A program made the translations under genes and the position numbers. From NCBI GenBank assembly GCA_027422505.1, contig JAPQWV010001079.1, forward strand, positions 1 to 64,000: a stretch of 64,000 nt of DNA, given 5' to 3'. The notes beneath the pieces are model-generated. The model worked only from the letters and a program-made list of their open reading frames with translations. It searched no databases and was not told the origin of the DNA. Shown here one piece after another: positions 33,555 through 43,499 of the stretch. Within the stretch, counting starts at the first letter, position 1; each line of letters begins with the position of its first letter. This DNA is from Craterostigma plantagineum (Eukaryota; Streptophyta; Magnoliopsida; Lamiales; Linderniaceae).

Positions 33555-34618
33555 ATTAGTATCAGAGCAGATTCGTTCTGTTTTGAATCGAATTGTTGGA
33601 ATCTGATCGAAATTTAGTTCTGGAACTGTTCCATCGAAGAACAGTTTTGGCGCGAAATTCAATTTCGATCTGATAGCTCAATTATGTGCTTGTTTGATTT
33701 TAAATTGATGTATTTATGCTTGTTTTAGTCATATAAATCGTTTGCGATTAGATTGATAGTGTTTAGAACATCAATTTAGCAGATTTGATTGGATTTGAGA
33801 AGTTACAGTTCGTACGTAGAACTCTTAGAACACGTTCTGATTTTGATCAAATTTGATACATTTTGCTTCATTCGTGTTTAATTGTTTGTTCGTGCGTATT
33901 CATCAGCTGATTACGAGCAGATGCCTGTACTTTGACGGTCTAATTAATCGTTTTGCCGAAACGGTGTCAATCAGGGTTCTAAGACTGTTTGCGTGATTTC
34001 AATTTTTCTCGCTAAAGTGTTCGATCAAATTAATTTCTCTATCGAAAATTGCGCGATAATTTTCTCGATCCAAACTCTAAGCCAGCGCTAAATCGTCGTA
34101 ATCAGAAGCGATTTTAGTTGGAATATTTCTCGAGCGTTATCAAGCAAAAATCTTTTTCGAAGAGACCAATTTGAGTCAGCTTATTGAAGTTTGACCTAAC
34201 AAAAATCATTTACGATCGAAAAACGTTTCCAGTCTACGGATTTATTTTGACACAGCGAGAAACTTACTAAACGTACTGTTTCTTGCGATCGAATTAAATT
34301 CACGATCCCGAAATTTTTCTCAATTGAAAGATTTTGAGCAATTTTCTTCGCTCGTAAAATTTCTCGCTGACAGACTTTCTCGCACGAGAATAGTAGCTAC
34401 GGTTTACTTCGACAAAATTATCTTCGATCGAACTCTAAAAATTACTGCTTTAGAATCAACGCTACTAACTAATTTGCTAGTTGCGAAGCACATAACATCA
34501 GTCAAAATTATCAAAACCACAAACGAAGATCTTTCATAAACTCAAGAAAACAAAACGGATGCTTATTCGCTTGGAAACGACAACCGTCCCCCGATACTTA
34601 AGAGAGGTGAAGACACAG

Positions 34619-36125
34619 TATGGCGAAGCCGCTTTCTGAACTTCATCGAGCTAAAAGATCAAGTAGAAAACCTTCTCTTATCACTTGAGTAAGCTCCAGC
34701 TCAGTTCTGGGTAAATGTATCCGGCGACAACTCAACCAATTCTCCTATTCCCGCTACAAGACGACTGAAAGAGCCTAGGGAATACACAGCTGAGGAAAGG
34801 ACCCGTTTAAGGCTGATCTAACGGCCAAGAACACTCTCATGCAGCGCATCCCAAACGACATCTATCGACAAATCGATAGCCTTCCAACGGCTAAAGGGAT
34901 ATGGGATGAACTGCATCGAATGATGCAAAGAACTGAAGTAGGCATCAAGGCCAAGAAGGTAAATATTCTCACGGCTTACGACTCTTTCAGAGCAAAACCA
35001 GAGGAGAGCTTGCATGATTTGTATCAGAGATACCTCACATTTCCAACGAGATAAGGAAAATAGAAATCACCAAGACAAACATGGAGACGGACATCAGATT
35101 TCTATCCTCTCTGCCCTCAGAATGGAAGAAGATATACGCTCAGATAAGGCAAAACAAAGATCTCGAGGAGTTGGACATCCACACCATGTTTGATAATCTC
35201 GCACAGTACGAGAAAGACGTAAGCGAGATTCAGAAGGAGCAAAAGGGCAAGCTGATCGAAGACACAGTTGCCCTAGTCTCAGAGAAATGGGGTTTAAAGG
35301 CAAGGAAAGAGAAGATCATCAGGCCTCCAACTTCTTCAGAGGCGGAGATGAATCAGACTCAGATGTGGAGCCAAATATGAAAGCGCTAGGAAAGCAGTTG
35401 CCTCTAACTGAATGATGAGTAAGAAATACTTCAAAGTCCGCATCATCCGCCAACCGACTTCGGCCTTCAAGCTCAAAGAACGTGCACCTGAGACCTCTGA
35501 AGTTAAGAACGCCGAAGAGCCAAACAAGTGCTTTAACTGCGGCAAACCAGGTCATTATGCCAGAGAGTGCACTCTTCCAAAGAAAAGAGACGCCAATTAC
35601 TACTCCAGGAAGCTTCAACTCACAAAGCAGAAAGAAGATGGGGTAGCTCTGATGACAGAACAAGACCACTGGCTCGAAGACACGTCCTCTGAAGAGGAGA
35701 ATCTAGCCCTCATGGCCCGCCTGGACGAAAACTCAGATGCCGAAATCTCAAATCAAACGGACGATGACCAAGCATCCGAACCATCACAGGAGGTAGTCTC
35801 TCCTTCCAAATTATTGACCCTATTAGAATCGTATCAACTAGCATACACTAACATGAAACGTTAGTAGAAAAGCCTAAAGGAAGTAGAAAAGAAATTAACT
35901 AAGTCTCAGGAAGGGATAGCTAGTCTCAAGGCTGATCTTAGGAGTTCTATTGTCAAAATAGAAGAACTATCCAAGAGTCCCACTATTAGCGAGACTAAGT
36001 ATATTCCCTTAGAGAAGCATAGGTCGATTGTAAAAGATTTAGAAGGCAGGCTTGAGAATAACTACAATTGTCTGGTTAGAAACCTTAACGTGAAAGCCAG
36101 CATCACTACTCAGAAGACTAATTAG
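34619..36125 (+). pseudogene. Copia-E Gag, frame-broken
   Basis: A possible start is the ATG near 34619 (MAKPLSELHRAKRSS), soon interrupted. The capsid-like region appears at 34839-35054 (LMQRIPNDIYRQIDSLPTAK) and 35081-35380 (FLSSLPSEWKKIYAQIRQ), in different frames. One zinc knuckle follows at 35527-35570: CFNCGKPGHYAREC. The frame from 35412 meets two adjacent stops (TAG TAG at 35862-35867), then stays open to about 36125. That part encodes a lysine/glutamate-rich coiled-coil segment (SLKEVEKKLTKSQEG, then KDLEGRLENNYN). The zinc-knuckle protein would package element RNA. Pol is absent. Confidence 0.78.
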
Positions 36126-36220
36126 TTAAATCCAATACAAAAGATAGTGAACTAGTTACAGAACTAGATGCCTGTAAAGTCGCCAAACTAACGGTGGATA
36201 ATCTAAACATTTACATGCAA

Positions 36221-36556
36221 TATTCGTCGATTTTTCCGGTGTATGATACCCCACAATATTAATTAGGCAGTGTAACATATAAAAGATCATGGGCGAGATG
36301 CCCCAGTATCCATGACACTCACAAAAAATGTTGGAATTTTGAGCACCATGTATAATATTGTTCAAGTTTATATATCGCTTCGAAAAGGTGATGGTCGAGA
36401 TATTTATAATCTTTAGGCAATCAACAACTATAAATACTTTAGTTCTGTCCTCTGCAAGGCCACAAGTGTTCGCACACCCTTTACTAATACTAGATGCATC
36501 AACTCAAGGAAACACACTTGCGTAAATATAATTACTTTATTTCTGTCTTCTGCAAG
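36221..36556. other. Unassigned DNA left of Copia-B
   Basis: No coding frame. A ~22 bp word, TCTGTC(C/T)TCTGCAAGG, occurs twice (near 36445 and 36541). The right copy abuts the Copia-B insertion. Nothing else is recognised. Confidence 0.5.
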
Positions 36557-36561
36557 GAAAC

Positions 36562-38075
36562 TGTTAGGAATATGCCCTCGAATGCTATACGAGGATTAGA
36601 TTTTATAGGGCATTAGCTTATTTATCATTCGACCTTTTATGTAATAAGATATTTTTTATGCATTTATTGAAAGGCGTTGTTCGTTTATTGGATATAAGAG
36701 TACTTTACTAAGCATCCGGTAAAGCAATAAATGAACAAATCCAAACGTGTCGAGTTGAGTCACTGTCTCGATGGGTACGAGAGAGGAAGGCACCAGTGGA
36801 CTCTTAACCTCGAGCATTAAAAGTCCGTAAGCCTTAGACTCCAGTTGGGTGCTGGATAACTGATTACGGCTTATTTGTCGATGACCTATCAAGTGTCGAT
36901 ATCCCGCTTGGAAGTGGAGGTCATGACTTGTGATGCGAGTCGAATCAAGGGATTGAATCGTTTCATGGACACTGACTCACGGGTCGTACGGTCGAACATG
37001 GCTTATTACTCAAGGAGTGTCAACGACCGACGACAACACTATAGTAGTCTAAAGACTGGGTCGAAATTCGCACTCGACTCGGGTTACGATCCGGTACTGC
37101 GGGATTGGCTAGGTAACTGCCGGACTCTTGGATTCCTCTCTTGCCGATTGAGTCGAACCTAGAGAGTCGGGCTTAAAAAGGAACATCAATGTGTACTGAT
37201 AAGGATAGAAAGTGTTTTGGGCCTTAACGGGCCTTGGGCCGTTGGGTCGCGCCTTAGTGGACCTCGAGCCGTTTAATGGACAGAAGTCGGACTTCGTATC
37301 AAACTAACTTTGAGACTTGGGCTTGGCCAAGTGCTTAAAAGGCTTGAGGGTAAAATTGGAATTTGACCCTAAGCTGATTTTCGAATTATGCCTTGGGAAT
37401 TAATTTCGAAAATTAAATATAAATATGGAAATAATGTATTTGGAATATTATTTATTTTAAGGTGAAAATTTCAAAATTAATCTTGGATTAAGTTTCGAAT
37501 TTTATGCAATATTTAAATATACTTTGTTTGACTTAGTATTTAAGTTAGTTGTCTAATTATGGTAAGTATCCTTATATGAATTTTGAATTAAATAAGGGAG
37601 AGAAATATATGGCAAAAATCTCTCCACTTAAGGAGTAATATCGAAAACCATATCTTTGAGATATCCTAGGGATTTTTGAATATACCATAGTATAAATAGG
37701 GCAGCCCTATTTCATAATTTCGAGTGAAAATTTCGTCCATAAAGGCACAAAACACACACCGAACAAAAACACTCTTCTCTCACGCGACGGCTCGGTTCTC
37801 TCTAGCCATCTTTAGAGAACTGGTTCCGTGGTACACTGCGAGGTCGGCGTGACGATCTAGTGCCATCCACCACCATCGACGAAGTCTTGAAGAAAAGGAC
37901 GAGGAGCTGCCACTCGCTTCAACTGGTAATTCTCTACAGATTTGACCCGCTCTATTACATGTCTATGTGTTACTATTCTGACGAGCAACGAGGGCAATAA
38001 GGGAACCCGGAAAAGTTTTGTTCCGCACCGTACCCGGGGTCGTGGCGTCTCCGGTAGACATCGGGTATCCCAACA
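36562..38075 (+). repeat. Copia-B 5' LTR with an internal ~400 bp deletion
   Basis: It is 1514 bp, against about 1913 bp for the rejoined 3' LTR. Alignment by eye places the loss after the word TAGTCTA near 37050: the following AAGACTGGGTCGAAATT corresponds to 43455 in the 3' LTR, where about 400 bp (43048-43453) intervene. The TATA box TATAAATA is at 37691-37698. The end CCCAACA at 38075 is followed by the PBS. Confidence 0.9.
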
Positions 38076-38076
38076 G

Positions 38077-38088
38077 TGGTATCAGAGC
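38077..38088 (+). other. tRNA-Met primer binding site of Copia-B
   Basis: TGGTATCAGAGC, complementary to the 3' end of initiator tRNA-Met, one base after the LTR end. Confidence 0.92.
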
Positions 38089-39880
38089 AGGCGGTCGTGA
38101 TCAGAATCATAACGTGTTTAAATTGAAACGAGGCGCGCGGGAGACGATCGAAAAGCCGACATGGTTCGACAGTCGTTGGGCTACCGATGCGTCGTTTGCC
38201 AACCCACGGCCACCAACTTGTGCGGTACAGACCGACGATGAACCACGAACAGGATAGGGACCCGTGCGACGGCTGGATTCGGGCAGCCGCGCGATGCGCG
38301 CGGGCTGCGGGCGCCGTAACGACGGTACAGCCGCGGGATCAGGCTGCTTTGAGCAGGCCTGATCAGCCTCGAACCTTGGGTCTGACGCCAGCCATGGTGG
38401 CTTAGGTGCCATCCCCGGGCAGCGCCGCCGCCAGGTGCGGCGGCCCGGCTGAGATCGTCCGCGGGGTGCGGACTGCGATGGCGCCCACGGTGCGCGCTGC
38501 GCAAGACAGCCGCAGCGACTCCGGCTCGGCGGGAACGCTGCGGCAGTGATCTCTCCCGGCGAGGCAGTGACTCGGCACGAAGGGGCTGAGGCGACGAGGG
38601 AGTCGCGGCAGTATTCTACCGGCTGAACACGCGCACGTTGCGCGGCGTGGCGTCGCCGGCGGTGGCAGCACCGGCTCCAGCGGGACTCCACGCCGACGGC
38701 CTTCTCCGCCATGGCTCTCCGGCGTGTTTTGACGGCTGAGCGATTTGAGTCGCGGCAGCTATGTCAGGGATTCATGCTCAAAGCCTTAACTGGCCTTTTA
38801 ATGGGCTTGGCCCGTTTAAGGCCCAATTTTCGTTTCTCTTTAAAATCATGTAATTGGCAACGTGCTCATTATGGATGTGACTTAAGGCGCACTTGCGGGT
38901 TTAGGAATTTGGTTTCCGGGTCATGTGTTAAGGGTCACGTCCCCCCGGGTTGTATTTGCTTTATACGGGTTGTTCGGGACTTATGATTCCCCCGTGTTGT
39001 AATTTACCATTTTATTAGATTAGACGAGGTCCCATTTGATGGAAGGCAACCCCCCGGCGGTGACAATGTGGTGGACGTTCAGTGACTTTGAGGCCGTTCG
39101 AGTGACGAAGGACGTGTGACGACTTCAAGACCCGTGCGACGACCCGTGCGACGACCCGAGGTCTTTTGAAGACGCGTGTAATAGGGATAGGCTAGAATTA
39201 ACCCGCTTGTGTCAATTTACTACCTACATGCGTTGGTTTTTGAAATGATATGCATGTTTTATGTGATCTTATGTGAGATGGTTTATTCTCCCGTTTGACA
39301 AATACTAAGTGGGTAAAGGAATTGGATTCCTATCTTCTATCATGCTTGAGATGTCTAGCATTGGGGAGTTTTGCGATTTGTTCCGAGTAAGTTGGCGTCG
39401 TATATCCCGCCCCAGTGTTAGCGTCTCGGGTGCGTCTTGGACGCCGCTCGTCATTCCAGTCCGCCCCCACGAAGCGTATGGCAGCAAGGGGCGGTACTCT
39501 ATGCGATTTGAGCATAAGTTGATAGGTCAGACTTAGGCAGTTAAACCCAATAAGCAGTGTTAGCCGTGAGGGTCAATGACTGAGACTAAAATATTTGAAA
39601 CTCTTATTGGATAAGTTCACGTTCGACGTGACTTCGATAAGATTAGATGAGCCAAATATTGCGTTAAAGGCTGAGGCGCGTCTAGTCGAATCCGGGACAT
39701 CAACTCCACTATGAAACTTTTAACGAGGTTTCTGAAACTCTTCTCGGGAGGATAGTTTTTTGAGAAAAATAGTGGGAGTCAAGCGAAATGATAAGTCCTT
39801 TCTTGCGCTTGATGAATGATAAGATAAACCTAATTAGATCTTTATTTTCTGCAGCTTTACATTTCTTTCTATTTACTGCG
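38089..39880 (+). other. Copia-B leader with GC-rich block
   Basis: About 1.8 kb between PBS and the gag ATG at 39881. The part 38150-38730 is very GC-rich and matches the Copia-A leader (6900-7480, inverted). On the minus strand a 201-codon open frame spans 38712-38107. The corresponding antisense frame in Copia-A is 259 codons (6986-7765). The two share a recognisable block (GMAPKPxWLAxDPRFEADxA). No gene family is recognised. Confidence 0.6.
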
Positions 39881-42546
39881 ATGACGAACATAATTACTAT
39901 GCTGCTTGAGAGAAACTGTTTGGTGGGACCAAACTACGTGAACTGGCTCCGTAACCTGAGGATAGTCCTAGGTATGGAGTCGCTGACTTATGTCCTCGAT
40001 TCCCCCGTACCGCAAGTCCCAGGGACTGATGCGAGTGACGAAGACCGGACTGCGTAGCCAAATGGCAGATAGACGAGCCAAAGGTCAAGGGCTATATACT
40101 TCTTTCCATGAGCAATGAGTTACAGCGCACTCACTCGGAAATGGAAGTGGGCGCCATTTTGCTTCATTTGAAGGAGCGTTTTGGTGAACATTCCAGGAGT
40201 GCTCGCTATTCCTGACGGAGCAACTATTTCATTGTAAAATGGCTGAGGGTAGTGACGTCGGAGCGCACGTGCTCAAGATGATCGATTGGATCGAAAGACT
40301 CGAGGCACTGGGCTTTATCATGGATAACGAACTCCAGAACGATCTCATACTTCAGTCGCTCCCACCTTCCTTCAATTTGTTCATCGTGAACTTTAATCTG
40401 AACAAGGCCGGGATGACATTGACTGGGTTAATGAACCAGTTGTCGGCAGTGCAGACTCAGATGAAGAAGGTGAAAGGAAAGGAAGTTGTTCTTGTCGCGA
40501 ATGCTAAGACTCGAGGGTCGAGTACAAAGAAAAAGTCGGACAAGCCCACTAAGCTCAAAGGACGATTTCAAAAGGCAAGGCCAAGAAGAATGTGTTCAAA
40601 GGCGCCAAGCCGACGGACAAGTGCCTTCACTGCAATGAGCTTGGCCATTGGAAGCGCAATTGCCCGAAGCTAGCCGCCTCAGGAGAACTTTACGTTTTGG
40701 AAATAAATTGTTCTATGACAGTAAATTCCGCTTCATGGATCTTAGACTCGGGAGCTAGTGCTCACATTTGTGTTTCGAACCAGGGTCTGGAACGAAGTAG
40801 GAAGCTGGCGGATCGAGAGATCATTATCCACATAGGAAGCAGACATAGTGTACTGGCGACCCACATTGGATCAAGAACTCTCGTTTTATCTACTAGACAT
40901 AGTTTACTGCTTTCTGATTGTTTGGTTTTGCCCAAGGGGCTTAAGAATATTGTTTCTGTTCCCGTTTTGAGCGGAAACGGTTATGAGTTCCGTTTTAATA
41001 ATAATATATGCAATATTTATTTTGGAAACAATTGCGTCGGAAGTGCAAGTTTACTGAATGGGTTGTATTACCTAAATATCGAAGATAAAATAAAAACTGT
41101 GAATATAGTCACCAACAAACGAAAATTGGAGTCGAACTCGAGATTGATGTGGCATCTTCGACTCGGTCACGCTGGAGCACAGAAGATTCATGAGTTGGAG
41201 AAAACCGACGTTATAAAGCCGCTTGGGTCTGATCCCTATCCAACTTGTGAATTTTGTATCCTTGGAAAGATGACCAAGTCGCCCTTCACAGGGACTTTTA
41301 CGAGAGCCGCAGAACTTCTCGGTTTGATCCACACGATGTTTGCGGACCGTTCGGGGTAGCGGCTCGCGGTAACTTCCATTATTTCATTACCTTCACTGAT
41401 GATCACTCTCGCTTTGGCAAGGTGTACCTCATGAAGAATAAGTCTGATACTTTTGAATGGTTAAAAGTGTACAAGGCTTTGGTGGAAAATCAGACTGGAA
41501 AGAGCATTAAAGCCGTTCGATTAGATCGAGGTGGTGAGTACATGAGCCTCGAGTTTGACGAGTTCTTGAAAGAGAATGGGATAATTTCACAGATGATACC
41601 GCCCGGAACACCGCAGTTGAACGGTGTGTCCGAACGCAGAAATCGAACTCTGTTGGATAAGGTCCGATCAATGCTAAGCTATACAGACCTGCCCGTATCA
41701 TTGTGGGGTCATGCCCTGTTGACAGCGGCACACATTCTGAATAGATGTCCTACAAAGTGTGTCGATCGTATTCCGTATCAGATATGGACATGACGAAAAC
41801 CGACCTTGAATCACATTAGAATTTGGGGCTGCCCCGCGTTTGTGAAAAAGCTCAAGGTGGATAAACTGGAATCGAAGGCTGTGAAAGGACATTTTGTCAG
41901 GTATCCTGAGGATTCCATGGGATACCAATTTTACTTCCACGACGATCAGAGAATCGTTGTAGCCTCAGGCTCACTTTCTCAAACAAGATTTCGTTCGAGA
42001 AGGTGGAGCGGGTCGCGAAGTGACTCTTGGAGAGTATTCAGAAGCGCATTCACAAACTCCAGTGTCGGGTGACACCGTAGAGCAGTCCGAGGCGCAACCT
42101 GACTTGCGCAGGTCGGGTAGAGTATCTCGCCAGCCTGAGAGATACGGGATGGTCCACATCGAGCACGAGGTTGCTGCGATGGAAGGGCACATCGGAGACG
42201 ATCCCACTACCTATGACCAGGCAATCAGGGATAAGGAACATTGTAGCTTGATGTACGCGATGCTTTGCACGCGACCTGACTTGGCGTACGCTGTGAGCGT
42301 AGTAAGTCGGTTTCAGGCTGACCCTGGTAAGGAACATTGGACAGCAGTCAAGACTATCCTCAAGTACCTCGGACGGACTAAAGATATGATGCTGGTCTAC
42401 GGTAATGGAGAATTGGAAGTGGAAGGGTATACGGATTCGTATTTCCAGTCTGACGTGGACGACCGAAAATCCACTTCAGGATTCGTCTTTATGCTCAACG
42501 GTGGAGCGATGTCTTGGAAAAGTTCCAAACAACGCATGGCATTGAC
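39881..42546 (+). pseudogene. Copia-B gag-pol polyprotein, RT core deleted
   Basis: Gag starts at 39881 (MTNIITMLLERN, then NYVNWLRNLRIVL), breaks near 40057, and continues at 40239-40560. The zinc knuckle CLHCNELGHWKRNC is at about 40621-40664. Protease WILDSGASAHIC lies near 40734-40770. GAG-pre-integrase (WHLRLGHAGAQK, CEFCILGK) leads into a one-base frameshift near 41335. The integrase core spans 41340-41793 with DVCGPF, LDRGGEYMS and SERRNRTL, then a stop (TGA near 41793) and the C-terminal block to about 41980. Downstream, DQAIRDKE (about 42235) joins directly to HCSLMYAMLCTRPD, so nearly all of RT, including YVDD, is missing. RNase H is also cut after MSWKSSKQ (about 42530). It is defective at several points. 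Confidence 0.9.
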
Positions 42547-42557
42547 AAGTGGGAGAC

Positions 42558-43499
42558 TGTTAGGAATATGTCCTCGAATGCTATACGAGGATTAGATTGT
42601 ATAGGGCATTAGCTTATTTATCATTCGACCTTTTACGTAATAAGATATTTTTATGTGTTTATTGAAAGGCGTTGTTCGTTTATTGGATATAAGAGTACTT
42701 TACTAAGCATCCGGTAAAGCAATAAATGAACAAATCCAAAGGTGTCGAGTTGAGTCAATGTTCTCGATGGGTATGAGAGAGGAAGGCACCAGTGGACTCT
42801 TAACCTCGAACATTAAAAGTCCGTAAGCCTTAGGCTCCAGTTGGGTGCTGGATAACCGATTACGGCTTATTTGTCGATGACCTATCGAGTGCCGATATCC
42901 CGCTTGGAAGCGGAGGTCATGACTTGTGATGCGAGTCGAATCAAGGGATTGAATCATTTCATGGACACTGACTCACGGGTCGTACGGTCGAACATGGCTT
43001 ATTACTCAAGGAGTGTCAATGACCGACGCCAACACTATAACAGTCTACGTGAACCTTAGACCGAAAGGGGCTTTGACGGAGTTGACTTCGAAGTCTCGAC
43101 TGTCACTGGTTCCCCTCGACCCGATTTGCTGTTGCATGGGTCAGCGGGCCAGATGCGGTCTTGATGACGATTTGTGATTGCCGGGCTTAGACCGACGAGT
43201 ACGGATTCACAGTCTCACAAGTAATCGAGATAAGTGCCCTATGAGGACGGCGGCGAGAAATTACGAAATCCTTGGCCAAGGTATTGAACTAACTCATGCT
43301 AGACATGGAGGGTAGTTTGGTAATTTGCCTCGTCCCCGTTTTATCATAGAATCGAGTATAGTGAGTTTGACATAGACCACGGGTCTCACTCGATTGGGAC
43401 ACAGCCGAAGGGTTTATACGTAGTACTATAATCTATAGTAAGGTTCACGAATAAAGACTGGGTCGAAATTCGCACTCGAATCGGGTTACGGTTCGGTAC
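42558..43499 (+). repeat. Copia-B 3' LTR, first part, with PPT
   Basis: Begins TGTTAGGAATATG directly after the purine tract AAGTGGGAGAC (42547-42557). It runs to GGTAC (43495-43499), which is one copy of the target duplication of the nested Gypsy element, and continues at 54161. Confidence 0.92.

Larger units (their letters stand above)
33146..36220 (+). mobile_element. Copia-E: 5' part of a Ty1/Copia element (LTR, leader, gag)
   Basis: The order is a 5' LTR ending CCAACA at 33554, a PBS-like word, a ~1 kb leader rich in TCG words, and gag remnants to about 36125. No pol and no 3' LTR follow. Text becomes unrelated near 36220, so the element is truncated. The LTR start is uncertain: TGTTTGTCTAG at 33146 or TGATGTGAAC near 33188 are both possible. 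Gag text differs from all other Copia elements in the window. Confidence 0.75.

Noticed and set aside
36656..43060. Short conserved ORFs such as 36875-37162 and 42871-43059
   Set aside because: They lie inside Copia-B LTRs in matching positions and also in Copia-A (2096-2284); they are chance frames in a repeat, with no domain.
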